From: a virus
Length of the DNA: 32,025 nt
IMG/VR virus record: IMGVR_UViG_3300035703_000304
Location: 1 to 32,025 of that record
Direction: 5' to 3' (one strand)
This document shows, in pieces, positions 15,912 through 21,628 of the stretch (position 1 is its first letter; the number at the start of each line of letters is the position of its first letter). Below the pieces are notes generated by a model. That model worked only from the letters and a program-made list of their open reading frames with translations. It had not been told where the DNA came from and made no database searches. The position numbers were made by a program, and so were the translations under genes.

Positions 15912-16156
15912 GTGTTTTTCTCCTTAAAAACCTGCTCAAGTACTCTCGCTACATCTAGCCAACCACCACCCTCAAGCACGTAATCGATCGCTTCCCAAAC
16001 TTCGTGATCCGTCAGACTGACCCATTCGCGATCAGGCGCAGACAACCTGGCATTCAAAGCATTGATTGCTTCTCCAATCTGGTTAGTAGTCCAGTGCTTT
16101 GTATTGGCTAGGAAGAGTGCATCCCTAGTCATGGTCATTAACTCTCTGTCAGTCAT
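15908..16156 (-). CDS. Modular accessory protein with WVSLT motif (82 aa)
   Basis: 82 residues starting at ATG 16156 (TAATG overlap with the gene upstream). It begins MTDRELMTMTRDALFLANTK, then DREWVSLTDHEVWEAIDYVL (about 43-62), the same block as QWVGLT in the two downstream genes, and ends VFKEKNT. It is the first member of the cassette, and its last codons again form the junction that starts the next gene. Function is unknown. Confidence 0.75.
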   Translation of the reverse strand: MTDRELMTMTRDALFLANTKHWTTNQIGEAINALNARLSAPDREWVSLTDHEVWEAIDYVLEGGGWLDVARVLEQVFKEKNT

Positions 16157-16446
16157 TACTTGATCCCTAAGTTAAAAGGATTATGCCAACAGATCCCAGT
16201 TGTATCCTTAGTGACATAACCACCTAGAGTGTATATGATCTTCTTCTGTCTGTCACCATAGATGTAAATATCCCTATCAACAGTGTAGTTATCTACTAGC
16301 TTCTGCATCGCATTCAGCAGTGCATTCTTACCCTTAGCAGGGAATGCTGCCATCAGATCCTCTAACGAGCATGTACCACCATTAGAGTGCATAAACAGCA
16401 CATACGGTGAAGGCTGACGCTTTCTGGGTTGTATCTTCTTCTTCAT
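16156..16446 (-). CDS. Hypothetical, possibly winged-helix protein (96 aa)
   Basis: 96 residues with a very basic N-terminus (MKKKIQPRKRQPSPYVLFMH). The segment GGTCSLEDLMAAFPAKGKNALLNAMQKLVDNYTVDRD followed by a KKIIYTLGGY strand resembles a helix-turn-helix with a wing, so DNA binding is possible but unproven. It lies two genes downstream of the palindrome cluster and promoter at 16673-16796, which makes it a candidate for a regulator acting there; that link is speculative. It overlaps the gene upstream by four bases. Confidence 0.7.
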   Translation of the reverse strand: MKKKIQPRKRQPSPYVLFMHSNGGTCSLEDLMAAFPAKGKNALLNAMQKLVDNYTVDRDIYIYGDRQKKIIYTLGGYVTKDTTGICWHNPFNLGIK

Positions 16447-16643
16447 ACATTGAACCCCTTAGCATTCAAAGCCTTTGTTAACTGACGCATCATAAAGTAA
16501 AAACCATACTCCGAACATAAGCGAACAAATCCACTCAGTACTTCTTCAATCTTAACATCTTCATGGTAATCATCCAACTCTGCCTGTGTTGGCTCTGAAG
16601 GCTTCATAGCCTCTTCAGGTAAGAAATCATCGTCAGGGTACAT
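16443..16643 (-). CDS. Hypothetical acidic small protein, first gene after internal promoter (66 aa)
   Basis: 66 residues starting at ATG 16643. The first third is acidic and Pro/Glu-rich (MYPDDDFLPEEAMKPSEPTQ), the rest helical with a hydrophobic FVRLCSEYGFYFMMRQL stretch. It is the first gene downstream of the AT-rich palindromic region, with AAGGATAAT (purine-rich, weak SD) upstream. No family is recognised. Confidence 0.7.
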   Translation of the reverse strand: MYPDDDFLPEEAMKPSEPTQAELDDYHEDVKIEEVLSGFVRLCSEYGFYFMMRQLTKALNAKGFNV

Positions 16644-16672
16644 TGTATTATCCTTAAAGGGTACATTGTTTA

Positions 16673-16763
16673 CTATATAGGCTATGTATACATAGTAAGT
16701 ACATAGAATATTATTCTAAGTATATATACTAAGTATAGTACATAGTATACATAGCCTATATAG
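16673..16763. repeat. AT-rich palindrome cluster with a 19-bp perfect inverted repeat
   Basis: CTATATAGGCTATGTATAC (16673-16691) is repeated as its exact inverse at 16745-16763. Within and between the arms are further perfect palindromes: CTATGTATACATAG (16682-16695), AGAATATTATTCT (16705-16717, odd centre) and AGTATATATACT (16719-16730). The whole 91-bp region could fold into one long cruciform or a series of hairpins. It is intergenic and just downstream of a candidate minus-strand promoter. It could be an operator array or a replication origin. Confidence 0.9.
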
Positions 16764-16767
16764 ATTT

Positions 16768-16796
16768 AGGGTATCAGAGAAAACTAAAGTTGTCAA
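16768..16796 (-). promoter_or_regulatory. Candidate sigma70-type promoter within the early operon
   Basis: On the minus strand: perfect -35 TTGACA (16791-16796), 17-base spacer, weak -10 TACCCT (16768-16773) preceded by an extended TGA. Transcription would start inside the right arm of the 19-bp inverted repeat and read toward the gene at 16643, so the palindrome would lie at the 5' end of the transcript. Confidence 0.45.
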
Positions 16797-16799
16797 TAG

Positions 16800-16997
16800 T
16801 TAGTCCTCTGACTTCTTACGTTCGCTAACAATCTCATCATCGTCGTGCATCAGGGATACATTGCCTACAGCGCAGATTTCATCTCGGACATACTTAAAAC
16901 AATCATTACATAAGTCTAAGTATTGTCTTGTTCGCACACTACGCCTAGAGGCTTCATAGTCGCTAAGCATTTCATTGCAGGATAAACATCTCATCAT
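16800..16997 (-). CDS. Small zinc-finger-like protein (two CxxC pairs, 65 aa)
   Basis: Probably starts at the ATG at 16997 or the adjacent one at 16994, behind GGGG; the frame is open to 17006. A treble-clef-like pattern is visible: CLSC near the N-terminus and CNDC about 25 residues later (MRCLSCNEMLSDYEAS ... RQYLDLCNDCFKYVRDEI), then an acidic tail. Small proteins of this form are common in T7- and T4-like phages; no function is assigned to them that I know of. It is the last gene before the palindrome cluster, and its stop lies beside the -35 box of the internal promoter. Confidence 0.75.
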   Translation of the reverse strand: MMRCLSCNEMLSDYEASRRSVRTRQYLDLCNDCFKYVRDEICAVGNVSLMHDDDEIVSERKKSED

Positions 16998-17542
16998 ACA
17001 CCCCATTGGTTAGCCATAGCATCAGCGATGCCTTGGTAGGTTTTACTTCTAATCTTCCATCTGTCTGCTGTTGGGGGTAGTTTCCATATGCGTTGATCTC
17101 TACCATCAACAACATCAGTGGGTACAAGTTTATCCAGGTTTTTAAGCCATAGACAAGTCTTTTTTGTCTCGCCATGCCCAAACATCCAAGGTTGAATGCA
17201 CTGATCAGGCTTTCGTATGCGAGAACTAATGATGCTAACTGGATTCTCAAGGCATATACGCTCTATAGGCGCATCTAAGAGCCTTCTAACAAACTCTAAA
17301 GCTTCTGCCTGCTCTTGCTGCTTATCTTTAAACCAACGAGCACCAGAGACCGCCAAATGGGTACATGGAGGATGAGCAATCATCAAATCCCAACCATCAT
17401 TGATAACATCAAATACGTCACCCTGGTAGTGTGGACCTTCAACATCAGTGGGTAATAGATCGCATGACATAGCATCATGTCCTAGCTTTCTGAATGCGTC
17501 TCTGACAGTGCCCGAGTATTCGCAAGCGATCAACACTCTCAT
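16994..17542 (-). CDS. C5-cytosine methyltransferase-fold protein
   Basis: 182 residues. The N-terminus VLIACEYSGTVRDAF is the glycine/serine loop that binds S-adenosylmethionine, followed by a strand ending in SCDLLP. MIAHPPCTHLAVSGARWF (54-71) carries Pro-Pro-Cys with Cys60 in the place of the catalytic Cys of C5 methylases, and CLENPVSII has the Glu-Asn-Pro (99-101) of motif VI. It is much shorter than Dcm-type enzymes and lacks an obvious target-recognition domain, like a family common in phages. It may methylate phage DNA against restriction or have a modified role. It overlaps small genes at both ends. Confidence 0.75.
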   Translation of the reverse strand: MRVLIACEYSGTVRDAFRKLGHDAMSCDLLPTDVEGPHYQGDVFDVINDGWDLMIAHPPCTHLAVSGARWFKDKQQEQAEALEFVRRLLDAPIERICLENPVSIISSRIRKPDQCIQPWMFGHGETKKTCLWLKNLDKLVPTDVVDGRDQRIWKLPPTADRWKIRSKTYQGIADAMANQWGV

Positions 17543-17712
17543 TTTCCATCATCCTCCATTCTATCTAACAACATCATCAGTTTAGGGTATAGATCCTCTT
17601 TAACATCTTCAGCATGACTTACCTCCTCCCATTGACCCCATGAAGCAGCAACACTGGAGTCAATCATCGCCTCAATCAAGGCTAACATCATTTGTACTGT
17701 CTCTTTAGTCAT
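17539..17712 (-). CDS. Hypothetical small protein (57 aa)
   Basis: 57 residues from ATG 17712 (AGAGGG upstream), ending in an ATGA overlap with the methyltransferase-like gene. Helical and acidic: MTKETVQMMLALIEAMIDSS, then WGQWEEVSHAEDVKEDLYPKLMMLLDRMEDDGK. The coupling to the next gene and the SD support it as real. No family is recognised. Confidence 0.7.
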   Translation of the reverse strand: MTKETVQMMLALIEAMIDSSVAASWGQWEEVSHAEDVKEDLYPKLMMLLDRMEDDGK

Positions 17713-17729
17713 AAAATACCCTCTAGAAT

Positions 17730-17764
17730 CGATTAAAACAGTCCTACAAGCGATTAAAACAGTC
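17730..17764. repeat. Tandem 14-bp direct repeat with 21-bp period
   Basis: CGATTAAAACAGTC occurs at 17730-17743 and 17751-17764, in the short gap between two minus-strand genes. A period of 21 bases places both copies on the same face of the helix, as for protein-binding sites. Confidence 0.8.
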
Positions 17765-17778
17765 TTGGTGCTATCACC

Positions 17779-17979
17779 CTACATTAGAGCCTCTTCGATG
17801 CCTTGAAGAGCCTCTAATTGCTTTTGCTTTTCTGTGGTTTTCTTCAGTGCTTTAGGGTTAACCCAAGTATAGCTAGGAAAAGGCCATCGAGGATCGCCAG
17901 CATAGCGTATACAGACTAGACCATCAGCGTCTGGACCTTGAACAATCTCGCATGGTTGATCATTGAATGTTAAGCTCAT
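17779..17979 (-). CDS. Hypothetical small protein (66 aa)
   Basis: 66 residues starting at ATG 17979, in a four-base overlap with the gene upstream. The N-terminal part is beta-like with a Trp/Pro-rich segment (VCIRYAGDPRWPFPSYTWVN), the C-terminal part a Lys/Glu/Gln helix. No family is recognised. Confidence 0.65.
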   Translation of the reverse strand: MSLTFNDQPCEIVQGPDADGLVCIRYAGDPRWPFPSYTWVNPKALKKTTEKQKQLEALQGIEEALM

Positions 17980-18206
17980 TTGGTAATCCTGTATTGCTTT
18001 CTGAATTCTATAGTGTCTAAGTCGGTAAAGGTTTCTCTGTAATGCTCTGCCAATTCAGTATCAGATAGGTTATTGAACCCACCTTCAGAGAGAAAGCGAA
18101 CAATCTCATCATAGACCTCAGGAAACTTTACAGAGGCGACAGCATAATCTAATTCTCTCTTAGTACAATCATAGAGTATGTCTTCTTTCTTCAGTATGGT
18201 TGTCAT
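17976..18206 (-). CDS. Hypothetical small protein (76 aa)
   Basis: I choose ATG 18206, with GGAG nine bases upstream inside the end of the preceding gene; the frame reaches a TTG at 18230 but that lies before the SD. 76 residues, helical and charged (MTTILKKEDILYDCTKRELD ... LSDTELAEHYRETFTDLDTIEFRKQYRITK). No recognised family. Confidence 0.65.
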   Translation of the reverse strand: MTTILKKEDILYDCTKRELDYAVASVKFPEVYDEIVRFLSEGGFNNLSDTELAEHYRETFTDLDTIEFRKQYRITK

Positions 18207-18210
18207 AGGA

Positions 18211-18378
18211 TTAATCTCCTGATAGGTCAACGATAGGGTTGATAACGTACTCTGTCAATTCTGAAGTCTCAGCATACTCTTCAGCCTTAGCCAGTGTATC
18301 AAACCTATCTAGGTGGGTTAAACCAGAATACTCTGGATAGCGATAAGTTAACAGATAACCGACAATCTTAAATTCCAT
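18211..18378 (-). CDS. Hypothetical small protein (55 aa)
   Basis: 55 residues starting at ATG 18378 with GAGG five bases upstream. It reads MEFKIVGYLLTYRYPEYSGL then DRFDTLAKAEEYAETSELTEYVINPIVDLSGD: a beta strand, a helix with a 'TLAKAEEYA' pattern, and another strand, as in small alpha/beta phage proteins. The end of the gene provides the SD for the next one. Function is unknown. Confidence 0.65.
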   Translation of the reverse strand: MEFKIVGYLLTYRYPEYSGLTHLDRFDTLAKAEEYAETSELTEYVINPIVDLSGD

Positions 18379-18385
18379 GATAGCC

Positions 18386-18472
18386 TCATAGTGATAAGTA
18401 AATCATTGCAGCATACAGTGCACCGAACAATGCACCACCTAAGACTAAGATTACATCATTAGACTCTGACAT
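18386..18472 (-). CDS. Single-TM microprotein (28 aa)
   Basis: A 28-residue frame from ATG 18472 with a good SD (AAGGG, six bases upstream, within the end of the GP88-like gene). After MSESND it is one continuous hydrophobic segment (VILVLGGALFGALYAAMIYL). Its tight placement between two coupled genes suggests a translated small membrane protein rather than chance. Confidence 0.6.
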   Translation of the reverse strand: MSESNDVILVLGGALFGALYAAMIYLSL

Positions 18473-18474
18473 GA

Positions 18475-19122
18475 TTAACCCTTTGCAAGTTTAAGTCTAA
18501 TGACTTTTGACATCTTTTGGCCATGAGCAGCATAACCGATAACTGGTATCGATTTGTCCCAGCAATTGCGACACCCTTTACACTTACCGCCTTGCTGATA
18601 CGCTGGGCAGACACTGATGCTATCATCATTGTAGGATTCAGCAATAGTGCTGGACCACGGTGCATCAAGTACTTCGCCTATAACAGAATCCGATGACCTA
18701 CGCACCACAACATTAGGCAATGCATCCATTTGCTCTAAGATCGATTGATACTTAGGAAACTTATGCATCCTAGTCGGTAACCAATGTTTACACCAAGGTG
18801 TGCGTTTCATAACTTCGAACATCTTTTCAGCTAGCTTGATTGTGTACATGTCACCAGAGTCAAACCAACGAAAGTATCGATCCGAGTCTAATGCTTGGAC
18901 CATGTCATCAACCCAATCATCACGCTGCCAGTCTTGTTTGTTATGCTCACGTGGAGCTTTAACATTAGGGTATAAGTAGTTGCCAGTGGTGGCATAACAG
19001 CCCTTGCAGGCATCAACTAATTCGCCAGTGTAAACATTGATACTGCCTGAGCAAGTATCTAAGGCTTGTAGACTCCAAGATCTAATCCCGTCAAGCTTGC
19101 TAGTGATTGGAAGTTTGAGCAT
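18475..19122 (-). CDS. GP88-like phage protein (PF17338-type), Cys-rich
   Basis: 215 residues. Features match the phage 'gene product 88' family as I remember it: an early SKLDGIRSWSLQALDTC segment, ACKGCYATTGNYL (CxxC), FRWFDSGDMYTIKL, the segment HWLPTRMHKFP, VVVRRSSDS, and a late cluster of cysteines (CPAYQQGGKCKGCRNCW). The Cys clusters could bind a metal or an Fe-S cluster. The biochemical role is not established. It lies near the start of the early operon, one gene from the control region side. A 28-residue microprotein follows directly. Confidence 0.7.
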   Translation of the reverse strand: MLKLPITSKLDGIRSWSLQALDTCSGSINVYTGELVDACKGCYATTGNYLYPNVKAPREHNKQDWQRDDWVDDMVQALDSDRYFRWFDSGDMYTIKLAEKMFEVMKRTPWCKHWLPTRMHKFPKYQSILEQMDALPNVVVRRSSDSVIGEVLDAPWSSTIAESYNDDSISVCPAYQQGGKCKGCRNCWDKSIPVIGYAAHGQKMSKVIRLKLAKG

Positions 19123-19155
19123 GATTCTATCCCAAAAGGTTAGTGGACTCGTCAG

Positions 19156-19172
19156 TATAGTATTAAACTATA
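19156..19172. promoter_or_regulatory. Small inverted repeat upstream of the GP88-like gene
   Basis: TATAGT (19156-19161) and ACTATA (19167-19172) with a five-base centre form an inverted repeat in the 81-bp gap between the genes at 19122 and 19204. It may be an operator or a hairpin near the 5' end of the GP88-like mRNA. No convincing -35/-10 pair is seen here. Confidence 0.35.
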
Positions 19173-19203
19173 GACCCCACAGTGCGTAGGGTTTCGACCT
19201 TGG

Positions 19204-19476
19204 TTAATTAGACTCGGAAATATCACACGCAGCTATCCACAAAAGGCGCTGAAGGTTTTGCCCATGATCGGACAAATCTTCATCATTCCAAGCACCGTAC
19301 TCTTTCAAACACTGTGAAACAACCTTTGGATCCAATTTCTTTAACTGATTAGCAATCTTCGGCTCTTGAGACAGTGACAATACGTCCGCATCGCACTGAC
19401 CAGAATGCGAGCACATCTGAGCTTGTTTTAGGGTCATTTTAAGCTCAATACGGCCTAGGGATTCAGTCCACCACAT
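19204..19476 (-). CDS. Hypothetical small phage protein (90 aa)
   Basis: 90 residues from ATG 19476, with GGAGTAAACAAA just before it. The block MTLKQAQMCSHSGQCDADVL ... LDPKVVSQCLKEYGAWNDEDLSDHGQNLQRLLWIAACDI resembles a small conserved protein found in many phages of Proteobacteria; an alternative start is the internal Met14. A Cys pair (CSHSGQC) might bind metal. Function is unknown. Its leader is very similar to that of the next gene upstream (19778). Confidence 0.75.
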   Translation of the reverse strand: MWWTESLGRIELKMTLKQAQMCSHSGQCDADVLSLSQEPKIANQLKKLDPKVVSQCLKEYGAWNDEDLSDHGQNLQRLLWIAACDISESN

Positions 19477-19520
19477 TTTGTTTACTCCAGGTTAGTTAGT
19501 TGAAAGGGCTTTCGCCTAGA

Positions 19521-19778
19521 TTAGTACGTGATACCACGGTTAGCAAACCAAGCTTGGATATGTCTGTTTACACCTTCAGAGAGTTGGCTTTGTATTGTAC
19601 CAACGAAGATTACATCCCATTGTGATGCTGGCACTGCTTTTTCTACCCAAACTGTATCGTGTGCGTTGTCATATGAATTACTGAGAATTTCCATAACCTG
19701 CTTGCGATTAGCTTTTGAGCTAATGCTGCGTGCATCGTCGAAGAGGGAATAAAATCTTTGGTTGTTTTCTGTTGTCAT
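19521..19778 (-). CDS. Hypothetical small protein, first gene of the minus operon (85 aa)
   Basis: 85 residues from ATG 19778, with GGAG eight bases upstream. MTTENNQRFYSLFDDARSIS, then KANRKQVMEILSNSYDNAHDTVWVEKAVPASQWDVIFVG ... HIQAWFANRGITY. It is the gene nearest the control region and so likely expressed very early; first genes in such operons often act on the host, but nothing in the sequence shows this. No family is recognised. Confidence 0.7.
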   Translation of the reverse strand: MTTENNQRFYSLFDDARSISSKANRKQVMEILSNSYDNAHDTVWVEKAVPASQWDVIFVGTIQSQLSEGVNRHIQAWFANRGITY

Positions 19779-19868
19779 TTCGTTTACTCCTGGTTGGTTT
19801 GTTTGTGTTGTGCTGCGTGTTGCATTTTACAGTTGTTTTTTGTTTTGTGTGCTGAAATGCGTTGTTTT

Positions 19869-19923
19869 CCGACATACGGTAGTAATATCCGACGAACGGC
19901 AGACAATCCAGGATGAACGGTAA
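19869..19923. repeat. Three related 14-mers at two-helical-turn spacing
   Basis: CCGACATACGGTAG (19869-19882), CCGACGAACGGCAG (19889-19902) and the weaker AGGATGAACGGTAA (19910-19923) lie 20 and 21 bases apart. The shared core is GAnnnACGGnA. They sit about 90-145 bases upstream of the first minus gene, where an activator or repressor would bind. Confidence 0.65.
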
Positions 19924-19942
19924 CGTTGTTCGAATACAACAT

Positions 19943-19958
19943 TGTTTCACGTGGAACC
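19943..19958. promoter_or_regulatory. parS-like ParB-binding site
   Basis: TGTTTCACGTGGAACC; read on the minus strand it is GGTTCCACGTGAAACA, which matches the bacterial chromosomal parS consensus TGTTNCACGTGAAACA at 14 of 15 defined positions, including the whole CACGTG core and both GTT/AAC arms. No parA or parB gene is in the window, so host ParB would be the ligand. Chance occurrence at this level in 32 kb on both strands is roughly 0.003 with equal base frequencies. Confidence 0.6.
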
Positions 19959-20056
19959 AGTGCAGATCGGTGCAGGCTTTGAAGTCTACTTAGGCTTTGA
20001 AGTACCTCTATAGGGTCCCGCACCATCACATTCATCTGTGCAGGTCAGTGCAGTCT

Positions 20057-20074
20057 ACTGTACAGATATACAGT
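20057..20074. promoter_or_regulatory. Operator-like inverted repeat in the control region
   Basis: ACTGTA (20057-20062) and TACAGT (20069-20074) are exact inverses separated by six bases. A second one, ATTTCA / TGAAAT (20106-20111 and 20117-20122), follows. They lie between the GTGCAG repeats and the plus promoter at 20128. Confidence 0.35.
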
Positions 20075-20127
20075 GCAGCCTTAATAGTAATGCATTATCA
20101 TTAGCATTTCACATTATGAAATCTTAA

Positions 20128-20155
20128 TTGACTATGCAGTGCTACTAGATATAGT
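20128..20155 (+). promoter_or_regulatory. Candidate plus-strand sigma70 promoter with operator-like repeat
   Basis: TTGACT (20128-20133), 16-base spacer, TATAGT (20150-20155). The -10 lies in the inverted repeat CTACT-N6-AGTAG (20142-20157), a possible operator. It would read toward the terminase genes with a leader of about 500 bases. Confidence 0.5.
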
Positions 20156-20477
20156 AGTCAAACAAGACTTCAACACTATATGTAGTGGTTGTCAAACAGT
20201 AATGATTCTTAATTGTACATTGCAGTGCAGCATAGGGGGAGGGGGTCTGGTTAGTTATGGAAATGTTGTGGTGCTACCTAGCCTTAAAAAAAGCAAGAAT
20301 GGAAGTCTCTAAAGCCTAAGTAAACTATCTAATAAAAGGTAATAGAATCAATAGCTTAAATAGAAAAGCTCTGCGGAGCCTATGACACCATGTAAATGGA
20401 GTCCCGCTATAGCCTCTAAAGACTGTGCAATCTGTGCTGGATATGTTGTAATAACCCTACAGTAGTAGTCAAGGGTC

Positions 20478-20507
20478 TTTACAGCAATATCATTTGTATG
20501 CTACAAT
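20478..20507 (+). promoter_or_regulatory. Candidate extended -10 promoter for the head operon (shared motif, copy 1)
   Basis: TTTACA (20478-20483), 18-base spacer, TGC-TACAAT with extended -10 (TACAAT 20502-20507). The block GTCAAGGGTCTTTACAGCAA around the -35 is nearly repeated at the promoter before 25487. An inverted repeat TCTAC-TAT-GTAGA (20511-20523) covers the expected start site. Confidence 0.65.
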
Positions 20508-20674
20508 AAGTCTACTATGTAGAAACGATGAACAGACGATGTACTGACAATAAATAAAAACTTAAATTTTATATACTACATACAGACTTCATACTGACTA
20601 CATAGAAGAGATACATAAAATTATATACACCCTAAAGTCCTGCTTTCAGCAGAGAAACTATATAGAGGGATCTG

Positions 20675-21163
20675 ATGTCAGAAATTAAAATTACTTCTCC
20701 TAATGAGGATTGTTCGCTACCTTCATCAGTCAGCCAGGATGTCTTGGCAGTCAATGAAGAGAAGAGTGTGCCGACAAAAAAGAAGAGATCTAGAGGTCGT
20801 CCTAAGAAGGAAGAAGTACAAAAGTATATAAAAAGAGAGAAAAGAGGAAGACCACCAGGAGAAGCAGCAAGGATTAAAGAGTTCACTGCTTCGCTGCTGT
20901 TAACGCATTCGAATGCGATTATTAGAAAAATAGTACATAAAGCATTGAATGATGAAGACAAAGATCAAATGGCTGCTTTAAAGTTATGTATTGATCGAAT
21001 GCTACCAGTGTCTTACTTTGAAGACAAAGGTGCTAGTGGAGGTGCTAAAGCAATCACCATCAACATCACTGGAGTTAACGATAAGCCAGTTGAGATGATA
21101 GAACACGAACCTGTAGACGTTGAGACTACACTAATTGATTACGATGAAACGGACACCGAGTAA
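20675..21163 (+). CDS. terS: Putative terminase small subunit
   Basis: 162 residues from ATG 20675 with GAGGG upstream. A basic region with AT-hook-like KKRSRGRPKKEE (about 36-47) and KRGRPPGEAAR is followed by a helical segment (RIKEFTASLLLTHSNAIIRKIVHKALNDEDKDQMAALKLCIDRMLP) and an acidic C-terminus. Similar proteins stand directly before the large terminase in many podoviruses and are taken as small terminases or terminase-associated DNA-binding proteins that recognise packaging sites. The call rests on position and pattern; a general DNA-binding protein is the alternative. The gene begins the plus-strand head operon. Confidence 0.65.
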   Translation: MSEIKITSPNEDCSLPSSVSQDVLAVNEEKSVPTKKKRSRGRPKKEEVQKYIKREKRGRPPGEAARIKEFTASLLLTHSNAIIRKIVHKALNDEDKDQMAALKLCIDRMLPVSYFEDKGASGGAKAITINITGVNDKPVEMIEHEPVDVETTLIDYDETDTE

Positions 21164-21226
21164 TCGGCTTGGAACACTTTAGGGGGTAGTGTGTCCGAAA
21201 CCCCTGTTCTTTTCCAAGGAGAACTT

Positions 21227-21628
21227 ATGAAAACATGTTTCAAATGTAAAGAAACAAAAGAACTAAGTAATTTTTATAGAAAAACAAAAGCATTAGACGG
21301 TTATCAAGCCTTTTGCAAACCTTGTTCAAACAGACACTCTAACAATAGGGTTGTTAAAAAAGAACAAAGACAACAGTATGATAATACTGTTAGGCGATTT
21401 AAAAGGTATGGTCTAACAAAAGAAATATTTAATCGTATGCTAGAGGCTCAAAACAGTAAGTGTAAAATTTGTTTAGAAAACATGCTTGTTCCCAACATTG
21501 ATCACTGCCATACAACAAATAAAGTACGTGGTATCTTATGTTCGAGCTGTAATCTAGGGCTAGGTAAGTTTAAAGATAACCCAGAATTATTAAGAAGAGC
21601 GGCAAATTATTTAAGGGATGAAGGATGA
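21227..21628 (+). CDS. Recombination endonuclease VII-like (HNH) nuclease between terminase genes
   Basis: 133 residues from ATG 21227 (AAGGAG, five to six bases upstream); an in-frame GTG at 21191 with its own SD (AGGGGG) would add 12 residues. An N-terminal zinc pair (Cys4, Cys7, Cys30, Cys33) precedes the Endo VII domain: YGLTKEIFNRMLEAQ, CKIC (79-82), IDHCHTTNKVRGILCSSCN (91-109) with the catalytic DH-x-H and second CxxC, and a C-terminal LGKFKDNPELLRRAANYL. The family resolves branched DNA in T4, but small free-standing members are usually homing endonucleases. It separates terS from terL and overlaps the terL start by four bases. Confidence 0.85.
   Translation: MKTCFKCKETKELSNFYRKTKALDGYQAFCKPCSNRHSNNRVVKKEQRQQYDNTVRRFKRYGLTKEIFNRMLEAQNSKCKICLENMLVPNIDHCHTTNKVRGILCSSCNLGLGKFKDNPELLRRAANYLRDEG

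Larger units (their letters stand above)
15073..15923 (-). repeat. Three copies of a stop/SD/start junction (GGAGAARAACACATGA)
   Basis: The 16-base sequence GGAGAAGAACACATGA (with one G/A variant) occurs at 15073-15088, 15474-15489 and 15908-15923, each time encoding the last residues EKNT plus stop of one gene and at the same time the Shine-Dalgarno and ATG of the next. Copies are 401 and 434 bases apart, the size of one gene. Confidence 0.85.
19960..20230. repeat. Repeated GTGCAG hexamers, two pairs at exact 10-bp spacing
   Basis: GTGCAG occurs at 19960, 19970, 20038, 20048, 20073 and 20225 (start positions). The first two pairs are in the form GTGCAG-RTCR-GTGCAG with a 10-base period. The last four hexamers are part of AGTGCAG or TGTGCAG contexts, and related GCAGTGC occurs near 20136. 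This is iteron-like but with a short unit. Confidence 0.6.
19779..20674. promoter_or_regulatory. Non-coding control region between divergent operons
   Basis: About 0.9 kb without a convincing gene on either strand; frames present are short, lack SDs or consist of extensions of neighbours. It contains a parS-like site (19943-19958), three related 14-mers at 20-21-base spacing (19869-19923), two copies of AGGCTTTGAAGT (19974-19985 and 19992-20003), six GTGCAG hexamers, several short inverted repeats and two plus-strand promoters. The minus-operon promoter must lie here too, but no clear -35/-10 pair was found for it. Replication origin function is possible. Confidence 0.75.

Noticed and set aside
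18945-18965. Second CACGTG (in CTCACGTGGAG) as another parS copy
   Set aside because: Only the hexamer core and part of the arms match; it lies inside the GP88-like coding region and lacks the GTT/AAC arms needed for ParB binding.
19141-19185. T7-type promoter, because of TAATAC-like and ACTATAGA-like pieces
   Set aside because: The pieces are on different strands or wrongly spaced, and no phage RNA polymerase gene is present in the window.
19720-20035. Minus-strand frames of 76 and 83 codons upstream of the first early gene
   Set aside because: They overlap the repeats and parS-like site, overlap each other in different frames, have no SD at their starts and show no protein-like pattern.
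20187-20200. Minus-strand early promoter from the perfect TTGACA at 20190-20195
   Set aside because: No acceptable -10 at 16-18 bases; the TATAGT nearby is only nine bases away. It is left as an unassigned box.
20330-20460. tRNA or small structured RNA in the control region
   Set aside because: Only short stems (for example GCTC-TGCG-GAGC) are visible; there is no cloverleaf, T-loop GTTCRA pattern or anticodon arm.
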